Positions 38,200-45,846 of a stretch of DNA of 64,000 bases are shown here, one piece after another. How positions within the stretch are numbered: position 1 is the stretch's first letter; each line of letters starts with the position of its first letter. The notes under the pieces are model-generated. The model had not been told where the DNA came from and did no database searches. It saw only the letters and a program-made list of their open reading frames with translations. The stretch spans positions 1 through 64,000 of the forward strand of contig CATNDJ010000007.1 of assembly GCA_950097265.1 (NCBI GenBank), read 5' to 3'. A program made the position numbers and the translations under genes. The DNA is from an uncultured Oscillibacter sp. GTDB lineage: Bacteria > Bacillota > Clostridia > Oscillospirales > Oscillospiraceae.

Positions 38200-39489
38200 T
38201 TACTCGTCCAGGCGGGTCAGCTCGCTCAGCTCCACCCGCTTCCCGCCGATGTCCACCGCCGTTACCGCGGCGGGGTCTACCACGTGGCGCGGCGAGCTGT
38301 ACATCTCCCCGTCGGCCCGTCCGTCCGGCAGGGGGCCCATCGTCGCGCCGCCGAGGCATTCCACGTATTCGCCGTCCTCCGTCCAGAGGCCGTTCAGGCT
38401 CATGGCGAGGTTTTGCTCAAAGCTGATGTGCAGCTTGTCCGGGTCCTCCCCGGTGAGGTCTACCTGGTCCAAGACCTCAAAGTTGGCCCGGATCTGGAAG
38501 GCCATGACGGTGATTTTTGAGACCCGCAGGGGGATATTCTCATAGGTCGCGTCGATATCTCCCACATAGCTGATGGGCGAGAGCTTCTTGTCCAGGGTGA
38601 AGGCGAAATCGAAGGGGCCCTTGAGAAACGGCTCGTTCAGCTCCTGGTCGGTGGTGACGGTTCCGTCGGGGCCAATCTGCGAGGTGAAGACGCGGAAGGG
38701 TTCGTCACTGTCCTCCTCTTTGTAGGTAGCGAGGTTTTCCACATGCAGCGTCAGCTCCGGCTTTTCCACAAAGTCGTACAAAGTCGCATACACCTGTATG
38801 ATAAGGGTCCCGTCCTCCTGGCGGGCTGCCCGGACAGCCGAATGGATTTCGGGCTCATAGGGGTCCTCCAGGTAAGACCGAACCAACTCCTCCAGTTCCT
38901 CCTCGGTGAGGTCTAAGTGGCTGTTGGCGTGGGTCTGGACGATTTCCTTCCGCAGGTACACTTCCCGCTGGTCCTCCGCCAGGGTGAGGCGGCACTCCAG
39001 GTCGTAGAACGGGGCGTCGGAGCTGAAGTCTTCCGGCAGGTCTGGGACCTCCGCCGTCAGGGACAGCCGCAGCTCCTGCCCGTCCCACACGGCGGCGTTC
39101 AGGGTCATGGACGCGCCGTCCACGGTCTGGGGCTCCCCGATGACGGTGCCCATGCGGCTTACGATTTCCTCCGAGACCTCCGGGGCCTTGGGGTCCATCC
39201 AGATTGTGGGGAACCACTGGGCAAACTGCCCCGTGGCCACGGCGTAGGCGCAGGCAGAGAGGAGCAGCAGCGCCGCTGCAATGGCAATCATCCGCCAGTC
39301 CAGCCGTTTCCGGCCCCCGGACCGCCGCCGTTCCCAACCCTGGGGGTCCGCCAGCACCCGCGTCCGCTCCCGGAGATACCCGGGGGAGAACTCCGGCTCC
39401 CGGGCCTCCGCGCTTCGGAGGGCCCGTTCATACTGCGCCAGGTTGGCGTCCATCAGCGCCCGGCGCAGGAGAATGTCAAACTGCGTCAT
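38200..39489 (-). CDS. Membrane-bound anti-sigma-like protein (DUF4179 type)
   Basis: A 429-residue protein with a cytoplasmic part of about 65 residues (FDILLRRALMDANLAQYERAL...), one membrane helix at roughly 67-85 (MIAIAAALLLLSACAYAVA), and a large extracellular domain. The layout is that of an anti-sigma factor paired with an ECF sigma: its start overlaps the sigma stop by 14 bp. The cytoplasmic part is short and I do not recognise a zinc-binding ZAS motif, so sigma binding is inferred from position. The ectodomain is duplicated in the downstream gene. Confidence 0.82.
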   Translation of the reverse strand: MTQFDILLRRALMDANLAQYERALRSAEAREPEFSPGYLRERTRVLADPQGWERRRSGGRKRLDWRMIAIAAALLLLSACAYAVATGQFAQWFPTIWMDPKAPEVSEEIVSRMGTVIGEPQTVDGASMTLNAAVWDGQELRLSLTAEVPDLPEDFSSDAPFYDLECRLTLAEDQREVYLRKEIVQTHANSHLDLTEEELEELVRSYLEDPYEPEIHSAVRAARQEDGTLIIQVYATLYDFVEKPELTLHVENLATYKEEDSDEPFRVFTSQIGPDGTVTTDQELNEPFLKGPFDFAFTLDKKLSPISYVGDIDATYENIPLRVSKITVMAFQIRANFEVLDQVDLTGEDPDKLHISFEQNLAMSLNGLWTEDGEYVECLGGATMGPLPDGRADGEMYSSPRHVVDPAAVTAVDIGGKRVELSELTRLDE

Positions 39490-40009
39490 AGGTATACCCC
39501 TCCTTTTCCAGGCGTTCCTTCAGCAGGGTCCGGCCCCGCATCACCCGAACCCCCACGGTGGACTCCTTGAGACCCAGCCGCCGGGCAATCTCCTGGTTGG
39601 TCTGCTCCTCCACCAGCTTGAGCTCCAAAATCCGGCGGTAGTTCTCCGGCAGGGACCGGATGAGGGAGACGAGGTAGTCGTACTCCTCCTGGCGCTCCTC
39701 CTGGGCGGGCGGGTCCCAGTCCTCGGGGAAGGCGACGGTTTTCCGCTCCGCCCGAAGGATATCCAGGGCGCAGTTCTTGGCCACGGTGACCACGTAGCCC
39801 TCCGTCTCCCGCCAGGGCAGGGCGGACACCCGGTCCCAGTTCTGTATGAGCTTGAGCCAGGTCTGCTGGGCGGCGTCCTCCGCCCTGTCCGGGCTTCCCA
39901 GGATCCGGAGGGCCACCGCGTAGATTTTTTTCTCGTGAGCCTCGAACAGCCGCGTGAACCGCCGCTGGTCCTGTTCGGTTTCCAGCATGGCGAGGTAAAT
40001 CGCAAGCAT
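39476..40009 (-). CDS. ECF-type RNA polymerase sigma factor
   Basis: A 177-residue protein. Region 2 is visible (FTRLFEAHEKKIYAVALRILGSPDRAEDAAQQTWLKLI), followed by a short linker and region 4 with its helix-turn-helix (IRSLPENYRRILELKLVEEQTNQEIARRLGLKESTVGVRVMRGRTLLKERL). ECF factors turn on small regulons after release from a membrane anti-sigma, here the overlapping downstream gene. Its target promoters likely include its own. ATG 40009 is preceded by AAGGAGG. Confidence 0.93.
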   Translation of the reverse strand: MLAIYLAMLETEQDQRRFTRLFEAHEKKIYAVALRILGSPDRAEDAAQQTWLKLIQNWDRVSALPWRETEGYVVTVAKNCALDILRAERKTVAFPEDWDPPAQEERQEEYDYLVSLIRSLPENYRRILELKLVEEQTNQEIARRLGLKESTVGVRVMRGRTLLKERLEKEGYTYDAV

Positions 40010-40075
40010 GAAAGGTCTCCTCCTTCTTTGTTGAATTGGCGCCGATTCACTTGGTAAACGGCGGGAGGGCGGAAA

Positions 40076-40110
40076 GTATTACACGGCTGAAAAAAGTTTT
40101 CAACTTTTTT
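40076..40110 (-). promoter_or_regulatory. Promoter region of the sigma operon with overlapping dyad
   Basis: On the minus strand TTGAAA (40098-40103) and TAATAC (40076-40081) are separated by 16 bp. The -35 sits inside a perfect 9-bp inverted repeat AAAAAAGTT/AACTTTTTT (40090-40110). Just upstream, CGGTA occurs three times within 40112-40130. Either could be a regulator site; neither is assigned. Confidence 0.5.
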
Positions 40111-40262
40111 GCGGTACGGTATAACGGTATATTTGTAGCACACAGAGGGGAAAAAGGCAACTCCGCCTCCCCGCGGCCTGTGACATCCGCCATTGACATT
40201 TCCGCGCCGTTTTGCCATAATGCCTTCATCAAAGCACATCTGCACGAAAGGAGGCGCTGGGG

Positions 40263-40673
40263 ATGAAGCCGACCGACGAACTGGAACAGGAGATTCGGGA
40301 GGCCGGTTCTCCCTCTTCGCTGGCGGCGGACGGGTTCGGCCTGCCGCCGCTGCCGGAGTATCTGCGGGGCCTGCTGGCGGAGAAAGGTGCCACCGTGGGA
40401 GATATCATCGTCCGCTGCGGCCTGGACCGGAGCTACGCCTACCAGCTCTTCAACGGCACCCGCCGTCCCACCCGGGACTTTCTGGTCCTGCTGTCCCTGT
40501 CCCTGGGCCTGGAGGAGGCGGAGGCCCAGCGGCTCTTGAAAATCGCGGGCCGCCCGCCCCTCTACGCCCGGGACCGCCGGGACGCGGCGGCGCTCTACGC
40601 CCTGAGCCACGGTCTGTCTCCGGAGGAGGCGGACGGCCTCTTCCGGGACCTGGGCCAGGAGGGCCTGTTTTGA
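40263..40673 (+). CDS. XRE-like helix-turn-helix protein paired with the kinase
   Basis: A 136-residue protein. Residues about 30-95 form a helix-turn-helix resembling XRE/Cro domains (LRGLLAEKGATVGDIIVRCGLDRSYAYQLFNGTRRPTRDFLVLLSLSLGLEEAEAQRLLKIAG), followed by a helical C-terminus. The 4-bp coupling to the kinase (TTGA overlap at 40670-40673) suggests the two act together, the HTH protein being a likely phosphorylation target or regulator of the operon. AAAGGAGG lies about 10 bp before the ATG. Confidence 0.82.
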   Translation: MKPTDELEQEIREAGSPSSLAADGFGLPPLPEYLRGLLAEKGATVGDIIVRCGLDRSYAYQLFNGTRRPTRDFLVLLSLSLGLEEAEAQRLLKIAGRPPLYARDRRDAAALYALSHGLSPEEADGLFRDLGQEGLF

Positions 40674-42526
40674 CCGGCGCGCCTCTGGAGGACCTGCCGG
40701 ACCGGCTCTCCCTGGCTTACGAGACGGAAGCCTGCCTCTCCTCCCGGGAGGGGCGGAGCGTCTGGCGGATGCGCCGCCGGGCCGACGGGGAACCCTTCGT
40801 GCTGAAGCTCTCCCTGGAGGGGACGGAGGATCTGGCGGAGGAATTTCAGCTCCTGAAGCGCCTGGCCCGGCGGCTCCCCGGCGCGGTCCCCGCCCCGGTG
40901 GACTATTTCCGGGAGGACGGGACGGACTACCTTCTGCGCGCCTGGCTGCCCGGCGAGACTCTGGAGCAGTACCGTCTGCGGACCGGGGGCTGCGGGGCGG
41001 GGCGCTGCGCGGAGATCGGCCGGAAGCTCTGCGCCCTGCTGGGGGCGCTCCACGGCCTGGATCCGCCCATCATCCACCGGGACGTGAAGCCGGAAAATAT
41101 CATCCTCCTCCCGGACGGCGGCGTGGGGCTCATCGACTTCGGCATCGCCCGGCAGTACAAGCCGGAGCAGGATCGGGACACCCGGCACCTGGGCACCCGG
41201 TCCACCGCCGCGCCGGAGCAGTACGGCTACGCCCAGACGGACTGCCGGACGGACCTCTACGGCCTGGGCATGACGCTGATCTGGCTGCTGACGGGGGACT
41301 ACGACCGGGACGGCCTGGACCAGGCCCCCCGGGTCCCCCGCCGGCTGGGGCAGGTCCTGAAAAAGGCGGCGTCCTTTGCGCCGAAGGACCGCTATCAAAA
41401 CGCCGCCGACTTCTCAGCGGCCCTGGCCGGACCCGGGAGGCGGAAATGGCTGCTTCTGCTTCCTCTTCTGCTGGCGCTGGCGGCGGGCCTTTGTCTCCGG
41501 GCTTGGGGAACGGGGAGCCGGGAGGTGCCCTTTGCCTCCCGGAGCCTGGAGCTGGCGGTGCGGGCGGAGCTGAACCGGCCCTCCGGGCCCATCGTTTACC
41601 GGGACCTGGAACAGATTGAGCGGCTGGCGGTGGTGGGGACGGTCCCCTTTTCCCGGGAGGAGGACTTCGACTACCGCATCGCCTGCTATATCGGCCGGGA
41701 CTACCAGGGGGACGCGCCCTGGGGGGACGCCTCGGACCTCTCCCTGCTGGCCCGGATGCCCAACCTGCGGGAACTGTACCTCTGCCGCCAGGGGATTGAG
41801 GACCTGTCTCCCCTGGAGGGACTGCCCCTCACCGCCCTGGCCCTGTGCGAGAACCGGATTTCCGACCTCACCCCCCTGGCGGGCATGACGGGGCTGGAGA
41901 CTCTGTACCTGGGGGGCAACCCCATTGCGGACTGCGGTCCGCTGTCCGGCCTCACCGGGCTGCGGCTTTTGAACCTGGACGGCACGGTTACCGGCCCCGC
42001 CGCCCCGGAGAGCCTGGGCTTTTTGAACGGGCTGGCCCTCCGGGAGCTGAGCCTGGGGCGCGTCCTCCCCCGGGACGGGGACTGGTCGCCCCTGGCCGTG
42101 CAGACGGGCCTGGAGACCCTCTCCCTCTGGGAGCCGCCGAAGACGGCGCTGGGGGAGGCCGCCTCCCTGAACCGCCTCCGGGTGCTGAAAATCGGGAACA
42201 TCACCTGCCCGGATTTGACGCCCCTGTCGGGCCTGGAACATCTGGAGGTGCTGAGCGTGTACTCGGGCCTGGAGCGGCTGGACGGCATCGGAGGGATGAA
42301 GCGCCTGCTCACCCTGTCGCTGGGGCAGAGCGAGGTATCGGACCTCACGCCGCTGAAGGAGCTGGAGAGCCTGAACTGGCTGCACCTGACGGAAGTCGCC
42401 GTGAAGGACTTCTCCCCCCTGGCGGAGATGCCCGCCCTGAACGATGTTCTGGTGGACGGGGACCAGGTGGAGGCGGTGGAGGCCGCCTGCCCCGGGCACG
42501 GCTTCCGGCTGGAGCGGAACGGCTGA
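40670..42526 (+). CDS. Transmembrane Ser/Thr protein kinase with leucine-rich-repeat ectodomain
   Basis: A 618-residue protein. The N-terminal Hanks-type kinase domain (about 15-255) has ATP Lys 46 (VLKLSL), catalytic Asp 138 in HRDVKPEN, Asp 156 in DFGIA, and an activation segment GTRSTAAPEQYG. A single membrane helix follows (about 259-279). The outside part (about 355-610) contains several leucine-rich repeats of the LxxLxxLxLxxNxIxDLxPL type. I set the start at TTG 40670, which overlaps the stop of the HTH gene and has AGGAGGG 7 bp before it; there is no better ATG. The ectodomain replaces the PASTA domains usual in PknB kinases. Confidence 0.9.
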   Translation: MTGAPLEDLPDRLSLAYETEACLSSREGRSVWRMRRRADGEPFVLKLSLEGTEDLAEEFQLLKRLARRLPGAVPAPVDYFREDGTDYLLRAWLPGETLEQYRLRTGGCGAGRCAEIGRKLCALLGALHGLDPPIIHRDVKPENIILLPDGGVGLIDFGIARQYKPEQDRDTRHLGTRSTAAPEQYGYAQTDCRTDLYGLGMTLIWLLTGDYDRDGLDQAPRVPRRLGQVLKKAASFAPKDRYQNAADFSAALAGPGRRKWLLLLPLLLALAAGLCLRAWGTGSREVPFASRSLELAVRAELNRPSGPIVYRDLEQIERLAVVGTVPFSREEDFDYRIACYIGRDYQGDAPWGDASDLSLLARMPNLRELYLCRQGIEDLSPLEGLPLTALALCENRISDLTPLAGMTGLETLYLGGNPIADCGPLSGLTGLRLLNLDGTVTGPAAPESLGFLNGLALRELSLGRVLPRDGDWSPLAVQTGLETLSLWEPPKTALGEAASLNRLRVLKIGNITCPDLTPLSGLEHLEVLSVYSGLERLDGIGGMKRLLTLSLGQSEVSDLTPLKELESLNWLHLTEVAVKDFSPLAEMPALNDVLVDGDQVEAVEAACPGHGFRLERNG

Positions 42527-42562
42527 CAATTTCACAGGGAAAGTGTGCAGCCCTGCACACCA

Positions 42563-42603
42563 AAAGGGACCGAAGCTGTGATACACTCAGCTTCGGTCCC
42601 TTT
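42563..42603. terminator. Bidirectional terminator between kinase and XRE gene
   Basis: A perfect 16-bp stem runs from AAAGGGACCGAAGCTG (42563-42578) to its complement (42588-42603), then T-rich. A second perfect 8-bp repeat GTGTGCAG/CTGCACAC lies just upstream (42543-42560). Confidence 0.88.
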
Positions 42604-42605
42604 CT

Positions 42606-42950
42606 TTAATTGCCGGGAAGGGTCGTCAATTCCAGGACCCGGTCTATGACCTCCCGGACCACCTGGAACTGTTCCGGGGGAAGCTGGCGCAGGCGGACGG
42701 CGATAGACTCCACCTCGTTGTCCCCCAAACCGCCGTCCATCAGAAGCGTGTCGCTGGGCACCGAGAGGATCTGACACATCCTCCTGAGCACCGTCAGCGA
42801 TACGCCCGCCAGCCCCCGCTCCACACAGGAGACATTCTGGGGCGAAATGCCCACCAGCTCGGCAAAGCGCTCCTGGGTCAGCCCGGCGGCCTCCCGGGCC
42901 CGGCGGACCCTGCGTCCTACCTCGATGTTGATTTCCTTTTTTTCCCGCAA
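42606..42950 (-). CDS. XRE family transcriptional regulator
   Basis: About 114 residues from a TTG start at 42950. The helix-turn-helix occupies residues 10-65 (VGRRVRRAREAAGLTQERFAELVGISPQNVSCVERGLAGVSLTVLRRMCQIL), followed by a helical tail (VESIAVRLRQLPPEQFQVVREVIDRVLEL) typical of a large clostridial group. An ATG at 43004 would add 18 residues, but it lies almost inside the divergent promoter, while GGGAGG sits about 10 bp before the TTG. It probably regulates itself and the divergent SLH-protein gene. Confidence 0.85.
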   Translation of the reverse strand: MREKKEINIEVGRRVRRAREAAGLTQERFAELVGISPQNVSCVERGLAGVSLTVLRRMCQILSVPSDTLLMDGGLGDNEVESIAVRLRQLPPEQFQVVREVIDRVLELTTLPGN

Positions 42951-42991
42951 CGCCGCATCACCTCCCGCACTTAGTTTATCCAATGCGGGAC

Positions 42992-43032
42992 TTGACGAAA
43001 ACAATACGTTGCATTATAATAACTAAATGCAA
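42992..43032 (+). promoter_or_regulatory. Promoter of the SLH surface-protein gene with operator-like dyad
   Basis: TTGACG (42992-42997) and a perfect TATAAT (43015-43020) are separated by 17 bp. The inverted repeat TTGCATT/AATGCAA (43009-43015, 43026-43032) spans the -10, a position suited to repression by the divergent XRE protein. Confidence 0.7.
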
Positions 43033-43079
43033 TACATGAATTTGGCAAACAGCCACACAAGAGAAATGGAGGAACGAGA

Positions 43080-45755
43080 ATGAAACAAGCGAGAAAATGG
43101 CTGGCGGCCCTGCTGTCGGCGGTGCTGATCCTGGGCGCTCTGCCCATGGCGGCCCTGGCGGAAGACGTCTGGGCCGGCGCGGCGGACGTCTCCAGCTTCC
43201 AGGAGCTCCAGGAAGCCCTGGCGGACGACGAGGTGAAAAGCATCCTGATTGTCGGCGACGTCACGGTCACCGGAGGCACGATGGAAGCGCCGCTGGAGGC
43301 GGACAAGCCCATCCTGGTGACGGAGGAGGGCAGTCTGAGCCTGGCCCCCGGCGCGGTGATGACCAGCGACGTGCCCATGGGACAGTTCTCCTATGAGAGC
43401 GAGTACCAGGATCTGATATGGACCATGATCGCGCATGGAATGGACACCTTCCTGCTGTGGAATAACGGCGGGAGCTGCCACCGTCTTCTCTGCGGTTCCA
43501 GGCCGGCTGATCTGGAGGAGCTGCTGAGCTCCAATGAGTACGGCGCTTTGTCGACGGTCATCCTGAACGGAGCCCTGACGCTGAACAGCGCGGTTTCCGC
43601 GGATATGCTTCTGATCTTCGGCGAGGGCATCAGCCTGACCCTCGCGGAGGGCGCCGATCTGACGGTAAGCGGCTTCATGATGGTAAACGGCGACGTGACG
43701 GTGGAATCCGGCGCCGGCCTGACGAACCGCGAATATCTTTCTGTGTATGGTGACCTGACCGTAGAAGACGGCGCTTCCCTGGGGCTGACCGAGGGCTGGG
43801 CCGAGGGCAACATCAACCTTTTGGACCCCTCCATGTCCCTGCCGGAGGGGGTGGAATGCGACGGCGTCCGGGGCTATACCCACCTGGTGGTCCGCTGGGA
43901 CGACGAAAATTACAGCGACGAAATCGTCATGACCCCCTATGACGAATATGAAATCACCTTTGCCATGATGGAGTACAGCGGAGGGAGCTGGACCTATCGC
44001 GACGTGACTCCCACGGCCTCCGCGCCCCTGGTTTACGGGGCCAACGAGGACCATGAGGGGCGGCAGACCCTGACGGCGAAAAACGCGGCCTGGGGACGGA
44101 CCTACACGGTTACCTGCGACGGGTATTCCCTGCCCGTGCGCATCGAGCTGCCGGAGCTGGGCTGCTACAGCACCCCCAGCGCCACGACGGACGGCTATCT
44201 GCCGAACCTGCCCGCCTCGCCCCTGAAGGACAGTGAGTTTTACGTGTGCGTCAATCCGGAGGCCTGGTTCATGCAGGATGAGCGCTGGACGGTCTCCTCG
44301 GACCTTGCCTGCATGGTCAGAGATGGCAGAGGCAGCGTTTCAAGCCAGTCCGCCGGGAAGGGCGTCTGGAAGGTGACGGCGGAGGGCTGTGAGTTCGGCG
44401 CGGAATTCCGGACGGAGGCGTCCAGAACGGATCGCGATTACAGCTTTGAGATTGGGGCCGGTATCTGGATTTACGCGGAGGAATGGCTGGTTTGCAGCGA
44501 CGCGCCCCTGGACGCAGAGGACAACGGCTGGGGCATCCCCTGGAAGAACAGCTACAAGTCCACCCTGCGGGACACCCTCTCCCTGAAGGCTGGAGACAGC
44601 AAGGACCTGGCGCTGTATCTGCTGGTGTACCACTCCGAGCCGGAAGATGGCAGGGCCTCCGGCTGGTACTGCGAGCCCGTGAGCGTCAGCCAAATCCGGG
44701 CCGAGGGCGTGACCATCGCCCAGGGCAAAGAGGACGACGACCATGTCATCCGCGTCACCGCCGGGTCCGCGGGGACCCATAAGGTGATTCGGATGCAGGA
44801 AGAGGAGCAGGGACCGGACAATTGGGTCCTCGTTCCCGGCACCACTCGGGGCGTGCCCCTGACGGTGACCGTCACCAGCTCCGGCGGCTCCTCCGGCGGC
44901 GGAAGCTCCAGCGGAGGCGGCAGCAGCTCCGGTGGAAGCTCCTCCGGCAAGCCCGCCGGAAATTCCAGCTACGATATTTCCGCACCCTCCGATGTCCTGG
45001 GCGGAACGGTGTCCGTCCAGCCCCAGAACGCCAAGCAGGGGGAGACGGTGACCGTCACCGTCCGCCCCGAGGAGGGCTACGCGCTGAAAACCCTGAGCGT
45101 CACCACCGCGGCGGGCCGAAAGATTGAGACCGCCGAGGCCGGAGACGGCCGCTACACCTTCACCATGCCCGGCGCCAAGGTGACGGTGCGGGCCTCCTTC
45201 ACCAAGATCCAGGCGGAGACCCTGGCGGGGAGCTTTGCGGACGTGGCCCCCGGCGCGTATTACTACGACGCGGTCCAGTGGGCCGTGGAGAAAGGGATTA
45301 CCGGCGGCACCGCCGCTGGCAGCTTCAGCCCCGACGCGCCCTGCACCCGGGCCCAAATCGTGACGTTCCTGTGGAGGGCGGCGGGCTCCCCGGTTCCCTC
45401 CGGCAAAGAGAATCCCTTCACGGACGTGGCCCCCGGCGCGTATTACCATGACGCCGTGCTGTGGGCCGTGGAGCAGGGGATTACCGGCGGGACCTCGGCG
45501 AAGACCTTCAGCCCCGAGGCCGTTGTAACCCGGGGCCAGACGGCGGCTTTCCTCTACCGCGCGGCGGGCTCTCCCGCGGCGGGCGGCTCCGCCTCCTTCA
45601 CGGACGTGCCCTCCGGCGCGTATTACGCGGCGGCGGTTCAGTGGGCCGCGGAAAAGGGCGTTACCGGCGGCACCGGCGGCGGGCGGTTTGACCCCGGCGC
45701 GCCCTGCACCCGGGCGCACATCGTGACCTTCCTGTACCGGGATCAGAAGAGCTGA
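43080..45755 (+). CDS. Large secreted SLH-domain surface protein
   Basis: An 891-residue protein with a signal peptide (1-27, ending ALA). The long N-terminal region (to about 590) contains beta-rich repeats of the kind LxLNGALTLNSAVSADMLLIFGEGISLTLAEG, suggestive of a solenoid. A Gly/Ser linker (about 600-625) follows, then a beta-domain with FTMPGAKVTVRASF as in Listeria-Bacteroides-type repeats, and three C-terminal SLH domains (about 718-891; each with FxDVxxGAYYxxAVxWAxEKGxTGGT). It should be held on the wall by the SLH domains. The ligand is unknown. GGAGG is 7 bp before the ATG. Confidence 0.9.
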   Translation: MKQARKWLAALLSAVLILGALPMAALAEDVWAGAADVSSFQELQEALADDEVKSILIVGDVTVTGGTMEAPLEADKPILVTEEGSLSLAPGAVMTSDVPMGQFSYESEYQDLIWTMIAHGMDTFLLWNNGGSCHRLLCGSRPADLEELLSSNEYGALSTVILNGALTLNSAVSADMLLIFGEGISLTLAEGADLTVSGFMMVNGDVTVESGAGLTNREYLSVYGDLTVEDGASLGLTEGWAEGNINLLDPSMSLPEGVECDGVRGYTHLVVRWDDENYSDEIVMTPYDEYEITFAMMEYSGGSWTYRDVTPTASAPLVYGANEDHEGRQTLTAKNAAWGRTYTVTCDGYSLPVRIELPELGCYSTPSATTDGYLPNLPASPLKDSEFYVCVNPEAWFMQDERWTVSSDLACMVRDGRGSVSSQSAGKGVWKVTAEGCEFGAEFRTEASRTDRDYSFEIGAGIWIYAEEWLVCSDAPLDAEDNGWGIPWKNSYKSTLRDTLSLKAGDSKDLALYLLVYHSEPEDGRASGWYCEPVSVSQIRAEGVTIAQGKEDDDHVIRVTAGSAGTHKVIRMQEEEQGPDNWVLVPGTTRGVPLTVTVTSSGGSSGGGSSSGGGSSSGGSSSGKPAGNSSYDISAPSDVLGGTVSVQPQNAKQGETVTVTVRPEEGYALKTLSVTTAAGRKIETAEAGDGRYTFTMPGAKVTVRASFTKIQAETLAGSFADVAPGAYYYDAVQWAVEKGITGGTAAGSFSPDAPCTRAQIVTFLWRAAGSPVPSGKENPFTDVAPGAYYHDAVLWAVEQGITGGTSAKTFSPEAVVTRGQTAAFLYRAAGSPAAGGSASFTDVPSGAYYAAAVQWAAEKGVTGGTGGGRFDPGAPCTRAHIVTFLYRDQKS

Positions 45756-45776
45756 GAGAGGCGAGAAAAAAGAGCA

Positions 45777-45813
45777 AAAGAGCAGCCGGCCGATTTTCGG
45801 CCGGCTGCTCTTT
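45777..45813. terminator. Bidirectional terminator
   Basis: A perfect 16-bp stem AAAGAGCAGCCGGCCG and its complement (45777-45792, 45798-45813) lies between the convergent SLH gene and the ABC operon. Confidence 0.85.
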
Positions 45814-45846
45814 ACTTTAATTGCGCCAGGTTTGCTCAGGGGGGCC

